Shown piece by piece: positions 8,035-17,171 of a stretch of DNA of 64,000 bases. The notes under the pieces were generated by a model, which saw only the letters and a program-made list of their open reading frames with translations, did not search any database and was not told the DNA's origin. A program made the translations under genes and the position numbers. Positions within the stretch are counted from its first letter, which is position 1; every line of letters begins with the position of its first letter. Where the stretch lies: contig DASZTS010000023.1 in assembly GCA_035547915.1 (NCBI GenBank), positions 248,001-312,000 of the forward strand, in the 5' to 3' direction. The DNA is from DASSFG01 sp035547915 (GTDB lineage Bacteria > Planctomycetota > Planctomycetia > Pirellulales > JAICIG01).

Positions 8035-9894
8035 TTACAACTGCGGCGGTTGCGGCAGTGACGGTTGCGGCAGTGGCGGTACGGGCGGCAAGGGAGGCGG
8101 CAGCGGCGTCCCACCGACGCGAATCAGGGCGTCTGGCGGAAGGCCCGTGGCCGCAGTGACACCGGCCGCGGCCAAGGCCACTTCGTTGAGCGCGTCGAGA
8201 TAGGCCCGGCGGAGTTGCAGCAGGCTGGTCCGGGCGGTGAAGATGCGCACCATATCGATCTCGCCCGCCTCGAACTGCTGCTCCAAGCGTTGCAACTCGA
8301 TGGGCATGCCTTCGCCGACGTCGGCTGCCGCCTCGGCGGCCATCTGGCGGGCACGTTCATAGCGTTCGATCGCTATGCGAACTTCCTGTTCGGCCCGGGC
8401 GCGAAGCTGATCGGCCAGCACGCGCTGCTGCCGCAGTTCCGCGCTCCGCTGTTGCAACAGCGGCTTGCCCGTGTTGGCCACAGGAATGTCGACCTGCCCG
8501 CGGAAGCCAAAATACTTGACGCCGAAGTCGTCCGATTGGTAATACGGACCCGCGATAAGGTTGGGCACACGATTGGCCCTGGCCAGGTCCATGTTGGCCT
8601 TGGCCGCGGCGGCCGTCGAGCGGGCCGCCAGCACATCGGGACGTCCGGACGCGAGTTCGCGGATGACGGTGTCGAGGCTGTCGCCCGCCGCCACCGCCCG
8701 ATTCATGGCCGGCACTTGGCTGAGATGCTCACCGTCGACGGGCAGCCACTTCAGTTCCGCCAAATCGCCTACCGGCTCGAAGAGGGTGCTGGCTGGCAAA
8801 TTCAATTGCCGCCGCAGGGCCAGCAGGGCGGTTTGGTAATTCGCCTCGGCGAGCCGTGCCTGCTGGCGCGTCGCCCGGGCATCCATGCGCGTGGTGGCTA
8901 CGTCGGCTGCGGCGGTCTGGCCGGCGGCCAATTGGCGCTCCATCACCGACAGCAGGCTCGCGCTGAGCCGTGCGCTGGCCTGCGATAGGTCGCGCAGTCC
9001 GCGCTGGTAAAGCGCGGCCATGAACAGTTGCTCGGTGGTGGCGATATTCACCAACTCGGCTTGGAAGATGTTCCATCGCACCGTGCTGAGCTGTGCCATG
9101 GCCGCCGCCTCGCGGTGGCGGCGCTGGTGGGCCAGCTCAAACGTCTGCATCACGAGGTAGTATTGGTAGGTCTTCTGCGCCGCGTTGGGTTCGTTCCCCT
9201 TTGCCGAAGCCGGAGCCTGCTCAACCGGTGTGGCCTGAAACTGGAAGAACGGGTTGAAGGGAAACGAGCGGGCCACTCCCACAACTGCCCGGCCGACGCC
9301 CTCGGCTTGCCGCAACGCCACCAGATCGGGGTTTTGTTCGAGCGACGCTTCGATGGCCGCCGGCAACGTGAGTGGAGCAGGGAGTGCCGCGATCTGTTGG
9401 CCGTCGTTCCTGCCGCCTACGGGCGGGCCGTTCGGCTCCGGACTCATGGGCGGTGACGGCGGCGACTCTTCCGCTTGCTGCTCGATTTGAGCGCTAGCAA
9501 ACGACAGCGAGGTGCGGGTCGCTGCGGGGGTAAGGACTGTGGGCGGTGCCGAAGGAATGCCGGCGATTGCCGGCGCAGGCACGTTGGGGAACCGCTCCGG
9601 AGCATTCGCAATCGTCGCGTATGGTCCTTTATCGGCCTGGGAGACTCCGCCGCGTCCGGAGTCGAGACTCGCGCCAACCGGCGCTTGCCCCGGAGATTGC
9701 ACGGATGTCGCCGGCGTGCCGTCCGGCCTAGCCGCATCACGAAAACCAAGCTTGGTGGGGTTGGCATTGGTCGATTTGCCATCCGCCACCGCCGCCGGCG
9801 CAGCCGATCGGCAACCCGCACCAGCCAGAGCCAGGGCGCACAGTCCCGCAAAAAACGCCAGCCGAATGGGAAAAAGGGCTTGTACCACTTTCAC
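8035..9894 (-). CDS. TolC family outer membrane efflux lipoprotein
   Basis: A 619-residue protein with two outer membrane efflux (OEP) repeats, the TolC/CusC type. It would form a trimeric outer membrane channel for efflux or type I export. The N-terminus has a hydrophobic signal ending in L-A-G-A-G-C, a good lipobox. About 170 Pro/Ser-rich residues then precede the channel. The channel part shows the long heptad-rich helices of the family (A-E-L-R-Q-Q-R-V-L-A-D-Q-L-R-A-R-A-E-Q) and the repeated L-N-E-V-A type helix ends. The C-terminus is a proline tail (about 25 residues, roughly half proline). The start is GTG. No inner-membrane pump or membrane fusion protein is adjacent, so its partners are elsewhere. 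Confidence 0.87.
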   Translation of the reverse strand: MKVVQALFPIRLAFFAGLCALALAGAGCRSAAPAAVADGKSTNANPTKLGFRDAARPDGTPATSVQSPGQAPVGASLDSGRGGVSQADKGPYATIANAPERFPNVPAPAIAGIPSAPPTVLTPAATRTSLSFASAQIEQQAEESPPSPPMSPEPNGPPVGGRNDGQQIAALPAPLTLPAAIEASLEQNPDLVALRQAEGVGRAVVGVARSFPFNPFFQFQATPVEQAPASAKGNEPNAAQKTYQYYLVMQTFELAHQRRHREAAAMAQLSTVRWNIFQAELVNIATTEQLFMAALYQRGLRDLSQASARLSASLLSVMERQLAAGQTAAADVATTRMDARATRQQARLAEANYQTALLALRRQLNLPASTLFEPVGDLAELKWLPVDGEHLSQVPAMNRAVAAGDSLDTVIRELASGRPDVLAARSTAAAAKANMDLARANRVPNLIAGPYYQSDDFGVKYFGFRGQVDIPVANTGKPLLQQRSAELRQQRVLADQLRARAEQEVRIAIERYERARQMAAEAAADVGEGMPIELQRLEQQFEAGEIDMVRIFTARTSLLQLRRAYLDALNEVALAAAGVTAATGLPPDALIRVGGTPLPPPLPPVPPLPQPSLPQPPQL

Positions 9895-10069
9895 AACATC
9901 GGCAAAATCTGCGACCTTATCAAAATCGCGGTTTCGCCAAACGATCTACGCAACCTGGGAAAACTCGGTAATGGCAAGCGTGGCAATCCGGAAAATATTC
10001 TCCAAGTCGCCGCATCCTTTCGTCCGATAAGGCTGCCAACTCTCTGAGCCAGATCAAGGATGGTCGCGG

Positions 10070-11239
10070 ATGCGAATACTTCTCAACGGGGCACCGATGC
10101 TGGGACGGTTGACCGGCATCGGACAATACGGCCTCTCGCTGCTCAAGTCGCTCGTGTCGCTCTCGGAGAGCGCCGGACTGGAAGCGATCGGCGTATTCGA
10201 TGGCCGCGACGTTCTGACGCCCGCAACCTTTCTTGCCCGCCTTCCGCAGCAAGCCGAATCGGGAAGAAACCAGAGGCTGAAGTCGTTGGCACGGAGAATC
10301 TGGCCCAGTTGTCGAGATTGGGCCGATCGCGTGCGACGCTTTCACCTTACTCGCCGGACACGCCACACCCAGTGGGACCTATTTCACGAGCCGAATTTCG
10401 TCTCGCCGCAATTCGCATTGCCGTTGGTGACGACGGTCCACGACATGAGTTACCTGCGTTACCCGCAGTTCTTGCCCAGAGACCGGCTCACTTGGCTAAG
10501 TAGGAAGATGGGGCAGACCCTCGCCCGGTCCCGCACCATCCTGGCCGACAGCCACTTCACTCGCCACGAATTGCTAGAACTTTGCCCGTCGGTCGATCCC
10601 GATCGCGTGCAAGTGACGCAACTCGGCGTCGACTGCGATTACTTCAGCAGTCCGGTGCACAGCGAGCGCATCGCCGAGGTGCGACAGCGTCTCGACCTGC
10701 CCGAACAGTTCGTCCTTTACCTGGGCACTCTGGAACCACGGAAGAATTTGCAGGGATTGATCCAGGCCTACGGTATGCTGCCCGGCGGGCTGCAAAAGTC
10801 GTATCCGCTCGTGTTGGCGGGTATGCGAGGTTGGAATCAGACCTATTTCCGGCGTGAATTGGCCGAACTCCGCCGTCGCGACGTGCTACGCGAGGTCGGC
10901 TATGTGGCCCAAGACGACGTGCCGGTGCTCATGCGTGCGGCGAGCGTCTTCTGCTTCCCCAGTTTCTACGAGGGTTTCGGTCTACCGCCTCTCGAAGCCG
11001 CGGCCTGCGGAACCCCCGTCGTGTCGAGTCGTGCCGCTTCGCTCCCCGAGGTGTTGGGTGAGGCGGCGGTCTACGTCGATCCGAAATCGCCGGAAGACAT
11101 ATCAGCCGGCCTGGAGCGTGTCTTGACGAGCGAGTCGCTCCAGCGGCGCTTGCGGCGAGCCGGCCCCGCGAGGGCGGCTCTTTTCCGTTGGGATGACTGT
11201 GCACGGCGCACAGTGCAGGCTTATCGCGCGGCGGCTTAA
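10070..11239 (+). CDS. Glycosyltransferase family 4 (GT-B fold)
   Basis: 389 residues, GT4 type. The N-terminal half has a Gly-rich first strand/loop (L-N-G-A-P-M-L-G-R-L-T-G-I-G-Q-Y) and the T-T-V-H-D-M-S acceptor-side motif. The C-terminal half shows L-Y-L-G-T-L-E-P-R-K-N-L at the start of the nucleotide-sugar domain. It then has the E-x7-E signature as Y-E-G-F-G-L-P-P-L-E-A and C-G-T-P-V-V. Such enzymes add a retained-configuration sugar to a lipid-linked glycan at the cytoplasmic face. AAGGA lies about 11 bases before the ATG. The next two genes follow with short spacing or overlap, giving a three-gene exopolysaccharide operon. Donor and acceptor are unknown. Confidence 0.9.
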   Translation: MRILLNGAPMLGRLTGIGQYGLSLLKSLVSLSESAGLEAIGVFDGRDVLTPATFLARLPQQAESGRNQRLKSLARRIWPSCRDWADRVRRFHLTRRTRHTQWDLFHEPNFVSPQFALPLVTTVHDMSYLRYPQFLPRDRLTWLSRKMGQTLARSRTILADSHFTRHELLELCPSVDPDRVQVTQLGVDCDYFSSPVHSERIAEVRQRLDLPEQFVLYLGTLEPRKNLQGLIQAYGMLPGGLQKSYPLVLAGMRGWNQTYFRRELAELRRRDVLREVGYVAQDDVPVLMRAASVFCFPSFYEGFGLPPLEAAACGTPVVSSRAASLPEVLGEAAVYVDPKSPEDISAGLERVLTSESLQRRLRRAGPARAALFRWDDCARRTVQAYRAAA

Positions 11240-11262
11240 CCGGAAATAAGGCGGCAACGATC

Positions 11263-11976
11263 GTGATCACCAAGCCGAGATTGAGAGCCAGCGTCGGACG
11301 AGGGGGACCGCATTTCCCCTTGCTACGCCCGGACGCTGCCCGCACGCTCGATGATGGGGTTGTGCTCGATCCCTGTCCGGTTCGGTCGCTCGGTCTGGGC
11401 GCGCTTGCCAAGAGGACGCTCGATCTTACGGCGTCCGTCGTCCTGCTCTCGCTGCTCGGAATTCCGATGCTGATCGTCACCCTGCTGGTGCGGATGACCA
11501 GCCCCGGAGCGGCCATTTATAAGCAGGAGCGGGTCGGCCTGGGCGGGCGGCGCTTCATGCTGCTCAAATTTCGCACCATGCGTCTCGATGCCGAACACAA
11601 CACCGGGCCGGTCTGGGCACACGAACACGACCCGCGGCGAACCGTATTCGGCGCTTTCCTACGGCGCTGGAGCATCGACGAGCTGCCCCAATTGGTCAAT
11701 GTGCTGAAGGGGGAGATGAGCCTGGTCGGACCGCGGCCGGAACGCCCCTACTTTGTCTCACAGTTTTCTCGGCAACTGCCCGCCTACATGCAGCGGCACA
11801 GCGTGCTGCCTGGGCTGACAGGTTGGGCCCAACTCAACGGCTTGCGCGGGAACACGAGTATCGGCATGCGGCTCGATTTCGATCTGTACTACATCCGGCA
11901 CTGGTCGGTATTGTTTGATCTATTCATTCTCGTCTCGACTCCATTCCGCATGCTGGCCGAAAAAAATGCCTACTGA
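11263..11976 (+). CDS. Sugar-1-phosphate transferase (polyprenyl phosphate, WcaJ/PglC type)
   Basis: 237 residues containing the bacterial sugar transferase domain (PF02397). A membrane-inserted helix at about 50-72 is followed by R-V-G-L-G-G-R-R-F and K-F-R-T-M. The catalytic W-S-I-D-E-L-P-Q comes next, then M-S-L-V-G-P-R-P and P-G-L-T-G-W. The C-terminus ends in K-N-A-Y, usual for the family. It would load the first sugar phosphate onto undecaprenyl phosphate to begin repeat-unit synthesis. The start is GTG 11263, 23 bases after the GT4 stop. The 3' end overlaps the next gene by 11 bases. Confidence 0.92.
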   Translation: MITKPRLRASVGRGGPHFPLLRPDAARTLDDGVVLDPCPVRSLGLGALAKRTLDLTASVVLLSLLGIPMLIVTLLVRMTSPGAAIYKQERVGLGGRRFMLLKFRTMRLDAEHNTGPVWAHEHDPRRTVFGAFLRRWSIDELPQLVNVLKGEMSLVGPRPERPYFVSQFSRQLPAYMQRHSVLPGLTGWAQLNGLRGNTSIGMRLDFDLYYIRHWSVLFDLFILVSTPFRMLAEKNAY

Positions 11977-13693
11977 TCGCCCCCAGCCGGCTTGGCGCGC
12001 CCGCTACGGCATTTTGATCGCGGCACTCCTATTAAGCGTAGCTTGCCAGCTTTATATCTGCGCGCAGTCTCCGATCATCTCGAAAGACGGCGTCGGCTTT
12101 ATCCATATTGCCAAGAGTCTCGCCGTCGCGCCGGCGATGACCATGCGGACCTACGATCAGCACCCCGGTTATCCGGCGCTCGTGCTCGCCTGCGAGCGGG
12201 CTTATCGGCGATTTAGCGACGACGACGAATTCCAAAGTTTCATTGCCGGTACGCGGTTGGCGTCCGGCATTTGCGGCGTATTCGCGGTGGCCTTTCTGTG
12301 GCTCTTCGCGCGGCGTCTGTACGACGAGCGGATCGCCAACGTCAGCGTGTTGTTGATGGCGGTCTGGCCATTGTTTCGCCTGAACGCCAGCGACAGTCTG
12401 AGTGATACGCCGCACCTGATGCTCTTCCTGGCCGGCACTTGGCTGGCATGTGAAGGGTTGACGTCGCGTGGTCGCCGCGTGGGCTGGTTCGCCGCGGCCG
12501 GCGTGGCCAGCGGTCTGGCATTTTGGGTCCGCCCCGAAGGGCTGGTGGTCGCAGCCGCCACGGCTGTCGCGCTCTTTGTGGCCGCATGTTGGCAGTTCTT
12601 ATTCAAGCAGCGGCGGCAAGATCGTACCGCCGGTCTCGCCGCGCCCGACGAGCCGTCGCGCGCAGCCGACGAACCGCCACGCTTGGCATTTTACGCCGGC
12701 TCGCTCGTCGCGCTCATTGTGGCGACGGGCATGGTTGTGGCCCCGTATGTGGTCGTTGCGGGCAAGATCACGAGCAAGAAGCTACCGTTCGGACAACCGC
12801 CGCCGTCGGCGCACGAAGTTGCCATGGAGACGATCGAGCCGACTCCCGGCTTGCTGTCGGAGCCACGTCCGGGCGGTACACTGCCCGACGAGTTCGGCCG
12901 GCCATCGCGATTCATCGGTGTGGTGGCGCTGGGCTTGATCGAGTTGGGACGGGAAATGGCACAGGGTTTTTATTACCTGGCTCTCATCCCGTTGGCGTTC
13001 GGTACCTTCGCTCCCTCACGTCCCCAACCGGCACCGCGGCTGACCCTCATCCACATCTTGTTGATGAATGGCCATGCGGCCCTGCTGATGCTGCTCTACC
13101 TGCGGGCCGGCTACATCAGCCATCGCCACGTGATACCCCTCGTGGCACTGATGCTACCCACGGCCGCCGCGGGCACGGTTTGGCTGGCCGAACTCGCATC
13201 ACGTCGGCTGACGCTGGCGGGCTCGCCTCGTCGAGCCTTGGCTATCGCTACGGGACTCTTCTATCTGGGCCTCGTGCCCAAGTGTCTGACGCCGCTGCAG
13301 GCTGCCTACCTGCCCGTGTTCCAGGCGGCTCAGCGGGTCAAAGCGGAAGCCAAGCCCGGCGACTGCGTGCTATCGACCTCGGGCTACGTCCGTTTCTACA
13401 CCGACCTACCGGGCATCCTCGTCGGTTCGGAGGCGCCCAATCTGCCGATCGCGCTCTATTTCGCGCCCGACAAGATCTGGTCGTTCATCGTCCTGGAGAT
13501 CGACGACCGGTCGTTCGACCGGCAATTCTTGATTGGATCGCAAGGAGACTACGACGAGGTGATGGAATTGCCGGCGCATCCTCGCAAACCCTGGGCGAAG
13601 GTCGTCGTCTTCCGCGCGCGTGCGGGTGCCCGCAAGGCTGCCTCTCAGCTCGCACGAGTCCCCGCGCAAGATCCTGCCCCGCCGGCGCAATAG
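11966..13693 (+). CDS. Membrane glycosyltransferase, GT39/ArnT-like (GT-C fold)
   Basis: 575 residues with about ten hydrophobic segments. After the first membrane helix comes an acidic loop (S-K-D-G-V-G-F-I-H-I-A-K), as in GT-C enzymes of the dolichyl-phosphate-mannose transferase/ArnT group. A conserved-looking H-P-G-Y-P-A motif follows at about residue 70. A soluble C-terminal part ends in a basic Ala-rich tail. It probably transfers a sugar from a polyprenyl-phosphate donor outside the cytoplasmic membrane. The ATG at 11966 lies inside the end of the sugar transferase gene (11-base overlap), so the genes are coupled. The frame is open further upstream but has no better start. Confidence 0.8.
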   Translation: MPTDRPQPAWRARYGILIAALLLSVACQLYICAQSPIISKDGVGFIHIAKSLAVAPAMTMRTYDQHPGYPALVLACERAYRRFSDDDEFQSFIAGTRLASGICGVFAVAFLWLFARRLYDERIANVSVLLMAVWPLFRLNASDSLSDTPHLMLFLAGTWLACEGLTSRGRRVGWFAAAGVASGLAFWVRPEGLVVAAATAVALFVAACWQFLFKQRRQDRTAGLAAPDEPSRAADEPPRLAFYAGSLVALIVATGMVVAPYVVVAGKITSKKLPFGQPPPSAHEVAMETIEPTPGLLSEPRPGGTLPDEFGRPSRFIGVVALGLIELGREMAQGFYYLALIPLAFGTFAPSRPQPAPRLTLIHILLMNGHAALLMLLYLRAGYISHRHVIPLVALMLPTAAAGTVWLAELASRRLTLAGSPRRALAIATGLFYLGLVPKCLTPLQAAYLPVFQAAQRVKAEAKPGDCVLSTSGYVRFYTDLPGILVGSEAPNLPIALYFAPDKIWSFIVLEIDDRSFDRQFLIGSQGDYDEVMELPAHPRKPWAKVVVFRARAGARKAASQLARVPAQDPAPPAQ

Positions 13694-13698
13694 GTCTC

Positions 13699-13722
13699 GC
13701 TCCCGGACTTCTTCCTGGGAGC
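13699..13722. terminator. Possible bidirectional hairpin between convergent genes
   Basis: GCTCCC at 13699-13704 pairs with GGGAGC at 13717-13722 across a 12-base loop. It lies between the GT39-like gene (ending 13693) and the convergent LRR gene (ending 13750). There is no T tract on either strand, so this is only a weak terminator candidate. Confidence 0.3.
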
Positions 13723-13749
13723 AGAACGCCGTTGACGAGCGCGTGTGAT

Positions 13750-15291
13750 TTACTTGTGGTAGCCTTCGACGAAACAGCCGTGTCGCACGGTCAGGAATCT
13801 TGTCAGGGCTTCTTCGCTCACCTTCGTGCCTTGCAATCGAACGAGAGTCAAGCCTCGGCACCGAATGAGCGACTCGATCGCGACATCGCTGATCTCCGTC
13901 CGGCTCAGGTCGAGTCCTCCTAGTCCGGGAAGGCTGACCAAAGAGGCCACGCCAGCATCGGTCACCTTGGTGCCTTGCAAAGTGAGGCTCGACAGGCTTG
14001 GCAGCTTGGCCAGGAATTGCAGCCCCGCGTCGGTTATCTGCGTGCCACTTAAGTCGAGCGTGGAGAGCTTGGAAATAGTCGCCAGGTTCGCCAACCCCGC
14101 GTCGCCGATCTGCGTGTCGGCCAGATCCAACTCGCGCAAGCGCGCGACTTTGGCGAGTTGCGCGAGACCGTCGTCGGTGATCGCGGTCCCGCGGAGTTGC
14201 AGACCGCTAAGTGCTGGTAACGCGCCTATGTGCGACAGACACACGTCACCGACAGGCGTTCGAGCGAGCGACAGGGACACTAATCGCGGAGCGCGGGCCA
14301 ATCGGTCGAGTTGCGCTCCGGTGACATGCGTGCCCGACAGATCCAGATGCCCGAGCCATTTCAACGACGCCAGGTGAGCGAGACCGACGTCGGTGATCGC
14401 CGTGTTGCGCAACTCGAGGTGCACCAATGAACGCCATTCGGTAAGCGCCTGCAGGCTACTGTCGTTGATTTGAGCATCGTTGAGGCACAACATCCGCAGA
14501 TTGTCGAATCGACGCAATTGGTTTAGCTCGCGGTCACCGCTACCCGGCGGAGCCCACCAAGTCTCAAGCTCGACGAAGCCCCGCGTCAGGCAGCGGCTAT
14601 CGAGCGAGCGTAGCGGCATGTGCCTGCCGCTGCCCAACTTGTGTATTCGATGAACGCTCTCGATCGTAATTCCGAGCGGAATGGCCACCGTCGCGAGCGC
14701 GAGCGTGACCGCGACTAGCATCGCCATGCGCACCCCGCGCAGTACAGGCCTCGGCGCATAAGGAGCGGACTGCGGCCAGACCTTTCGCAGAGCCACGTCG
14801 ATTCCGACGACGAGCACCACCGCAGTTAGCGCCGTCGCCGCCAAGGCCAGAGGGGAAACCTCGCCCCTCGTGGAGGCGCCGAGCGCCGCACCGGCGACGA
14901 CACAACCGGCAATCGTCAGCGTGCAGGTCGTCGCAGCCATAATGACGCGCCGCGGTCCCAGCAGGGCGACGAGCAGGCCGATCGGTGCGCCCAACATGCC
15001 GCCCAAGAGCGAGGTGTAGCGAGCCGTCGCCATCGCGCCGGCCACGGCCCCCATGATCGCGGCGGTCGGACGGTTGAGACGATACCCAAGGGCCGCGCCG
15101 ACCAATGCACCGACGACCGCGAGCAGGGCCACCGACGTTAGCCTCTGCGCACTCTCCGCGTCGGTCGGAAGACGATACTCGAATTGAGCTGCGCTCCAGT
15201 ACGATCGCTCCGCATAGAACCGGGCCGCCGCGCAGAACAACACCACACCGATGAGCAATCGTACGTTCTTCGAGGGGGCCGAAATGGACAT
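13750..15291 (-). CDS. Membrane protein with C-terminal leucine-rich repeats
   Basis: 513 residues. The N-terminal 230 residues contain six or seven hydrophobic helices. The C-terminal 270 residues are about ten leucine-rich repeats of 23-24 residues. They have the consensus (I/V)-T-D-A-G-L-x2-L-A-x-L-x2-L-x2-L-D-L-x-G-T, close to the repeats found in many planctomycete proteins. LRR domains bind proteins or glycans; the ligand is unknown. The ATG at 15291 gives a clean N-terminus before the first membrane helix, while a TTG at 15327 is less likely. It is convergent with the upstream exopolysaccharide operon and divergent from a small membrane protein gene. Confidence 0.82.
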   Translation of the reverse strand: MSISAPSKNVRLLIGVVLFCAAARFYAERSYWSAAQFEYRLPTDAESAQRLTSVALLAVVGALVGAALGYRLNRPTAAIMGAVAGAMATARYTSLLGGMLGAPIGLLVALLGPRRVIMAATTCTLTIAGCVVAGAALGASTRGEVSPLALAATALTAVVLVVGIDVALRKVWPQSAPYAPRPVLRGVRMAMLVAVTLALATVAIPLGITIESVHRIHKLGSGRHMPLRSLDSRCLTRGFVELETWWAPPGSGDRELNQLRRFDNLRMLCLNDAQINDSSLQALTEWRSLVHLELRNTAITDVGLAHLASLKWLGHLDLSGTHVTGAQLDRLARAPRLVSLSLARTPVGDVCLSHIGALPALSGLQLRGTAITDDGLAQLAKVARLRELDLADTQIGDAGLANLATISKLSTLDLSGTQITDAGLQFLAKLPSLSSLTLQGTKVTDAGVASLVSLPGLGGLDLSRTEISDVAIESLIRCRGLTLVRLQGTKVSEEALTRFLTVRHGCFVEGYHK

Positions 15292-15472
15292 GCGACCATT
15301 TTCGCCGCAGGAGAGGGTGGCAAGCAACTACCCACATTCCCTATGATCGCCGCAGCACTGATCGTCGGCGGATGCGGTCGGGGCGATCTCATATTTTGTA
15401 ATGGCGGCCGGATGGGCTAGACTGCGGTGGGGTAAACCATTCGTGATGCTCACCTCGCACGAAAGGAATTCC

Positions 15473-16057
15473 ATGCGTAGCTTCCACTTCTCGCTGCGCT
15501 CGATGTTCGGCCTCGTCTCCTTCCTGGCCATCGGCTGTGGCTTGCTGATCTATACATCGCGTTTCACATCGAGCCTGACCTTCACTGGCGCGCTAGCGGT
15601 GCTGGTCTGCGCCATTCCCTGCGCCGTCGGTCACGAGGGTGAGCGCCGAGCTTTCTGGACCGGCTTCGCCGCATTCGGATCGGTCTATCTCTGGTTCATC
15701 TGCGGCTCGTGGCAATCGCCCGACGGTAACGAACCATTGCGAGAACGCCTGCCGACAACGGCCATTCTGCGTTGGTGCCATGAGAAGGTCGCGCGCAGCC
15801 AACCCGCCCCCATTGTTGTGTCGGCTGGAGGGATGGGGCCTGGAATGAGCTCGATGATGTCCGGGGCCATGGCTGGCGGCAGCATGATGCCCGGAACGAT
15901 GAGTTGGATGCCGCCGGTGACGACGGTTGTCACGCCCGACTGGTCCGACTTCAGCACCACCGGGCAATCGCTATTCGCGATCCTCTTCGCCGTATTCGGT
16001 GGCCTTATCGGTCGGCGCAGCCATCGCTGGGCGAGAACGGCTTCGTTGGCACGATAG
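15473..16057 (+). CDS. Hypothetical membrane protein with Met/Gly-rich segment
   Basis: 194 residues, family not recognised. It starts R-S-F-H-F-S-L-R-S-M-F-G-L-V, a common beginning of planctomycete membrane proteins. Four hydrophobic segments are visible: about 10-28, 33-50, 60-78 and a C-terminal one near 172-187. Between the third and last segment, near residues 122-145, is a Gly/Met-rich stretch (about nine Met in 25 residues), which might bind a soft metal such as copper (speculation). AAAGGA lies 5-6 bases before the ATG at 15473, which decides the start over upstream alternatives at 15401 and 15446. Confidence 0.7.
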   Translation: MRSFHFSLRSMFGLVSFLAIGCGLLIYTSRFTSSLTFTGALAVLVCAIPCAVGHEGERRAFWTGFAAFGSVYLWFICGSWQSPDGNEPLRERLPTTAILRWCHEKVARSQPAPIVVSAGGMGPGMSSMMSGAMAGGSMMPGTMSWMPPVTTVVTPDWSDFSTTGQSLFAILFAVFGGLIGRRSHRWARTASLAR

Positions 16058-16090
16058 CGACGCCGGGCCGTGTCCTCCCCCCATAACCAC

Positions 16091-17032
16091 CTATTTCGGG
16101 CGTGTCAGCAGGCCACTCTTTTTGAGCCAATCGGTGGCGCGGTCCGGCCAGGTGTTGACGTTTTCGCCGGTGTCACGCATGCCGTAGCCGTGTCCGCCGG
16201 TGGCGTAGATGTGCAACTCGGTCGGCACGCCCACCTTCCGCAACTCCGTGGCGATATGCAGGCTGCTAAAGACCGTCACCGGATCGTCCCACGCGTGGAC
16301 CAGAAACGTCGGCGGGGCGTTCTTGGTGATGGCGACATCTTCTCGCATCTTGGCCGGTTCGTCGGGCTTTTCGAAATACGCCGGGTAGATCAGCATCGTG
16401 AAGTCGGGCCGGAAGGAAACCTTGTCGATTTCGTCCATGGGCGGATATTGTCGTTCCGCGAGATACGAAGTCAGACCGGCCGTCTCGCCGCCGGCGGAGA
16501 AGCCGAGGATGCCGATGCGCTGTGGGTCGATCTCCCACTCCGTCGCCTTCGAGCGGACGAAACTCACGGCCCGCTGTGCGTCTTGCACGGCTGCGAACCA
16601 GCGCTTATCGGGAGTGCGGGTGGGGACGCGATACTTGAGTACGATGCCGGTGACGCCGAGCTTCGTCAACCATTCGGCGGTCTCGGTCCCTTCATGATTC
16701 AGCGCGAGGATGTGGTGTCCGCCACCGGGACAGATGATGACCGCCGTTCGCGTATCGATTTCCTTGGCGGGCCGGTAGACCGACACGGTGGGGATCGAAA
16801 CGTTGGTCAACCGGATGATCGGCTTGCCGCCCGCATCCGTTTTGGCCTCTTCGGGCTTCGTCACATCCTGCTCCGGCGGCAGTTCCTTCGTCTCTCCCGG
16901 TGGTTTGCCGGGCCAGATAGGTTGCACGATCGCCGGTTTCGCTTCTTCTGCATTCAACGGAATGGCTGGATAGCCGACGGCGACCCCCAACAAGCATAGG
17001 AACGAACGAGCAATGGATTTCTTGAATGCCAT
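16091..17032 (-). CDS. Secreted alpha/beta hydrolase (acetyl xylan esterase/BD-FAE-like)
   Basis: 313 residues with an N-terminal signal peptide ending about residue 28 (P-L-N-A | E-E). The fold shows C-P-G-G-G-H-H (oxyanion hole, about 101-107), the nucleophile elbow G-F-S-A-G-G with Ser179, an acid at D249 or D250 in H-A-W-D-D-P, and His281 in G-G-H-G-Y-G. This layout fits secreted esterases of the acetyl esterase/xylanase-associated group that deacetylate plant or algal polysaccharides. The exact substrate is inferred only from family. GGGAGA about 7 bases upstream supports the ATG at 17032. The tandem hairpins between this gene and the Bat operon suggest separate transcription. Confidence 0.87.
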   Translation of the reverse strand: MAFKKSIARSFLCLLGVAVGYPAIPLNAEEAKPAIVQPIWPGKPPGETKELPPEQDVTKPEEAKTDAGGKPIIRLTNVSIPTVSVYRPAKEIDTRTAVIICPGGGHHILALNHEGTETAEWLTKLGVTGIVLKYRVPTRTPDKRWFAAVQDAQRAVSFVRSKATEWEIDPQRIGILGFSAGGETAGLTSYLAERQYPPMDEIDKVSFRPDFTMLIYPAYFEKPDEPAKMREDVAITKNAPPTFLVHAWDDPVTVFSSLHIATELRKVGVPTELHIYATGGHGYGMRDTGENVNTWPDRATDWLKKSGLLTRPK

Positions 17033-17100
17033 GATGTTTCTCCCAGTCAGACGCCAACGCACTCCGGATCTGCAAAATCGCTGTCGCCAGCATCCTCGAC

Positions 17101-17166
17101 GCGGCCCCAAAACACAACGGGCCGCGAAAAGATCTCGCCACGGGCCGCCAGTGCAGAAGGGCGGCC
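17101..17166 (-). terminator. Two tandem hairpins after the Bat operon
   Basis: GCGGCCC (17101-17107) pairs with GGGCCGC (17119-17125) over an 11-base loop. GGCCGCC (17143-17149) pairs with GGCGGCC (17160-17166) over a 10-base loop. Both stems are perfect 7-base-pair GC stems just downstream of batE. There is no T tract, so termination strength is uncertain. Confidence 0.5.
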
Positions 17167-17171
17167 TGCAG

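Noticed and set aside
16070..16999. A 309-codon plus-strand frame opposite the esterase
   Set aside because: The esterase has signal peptide, catalytic triad and ribosome site; the other strand is a shadow.
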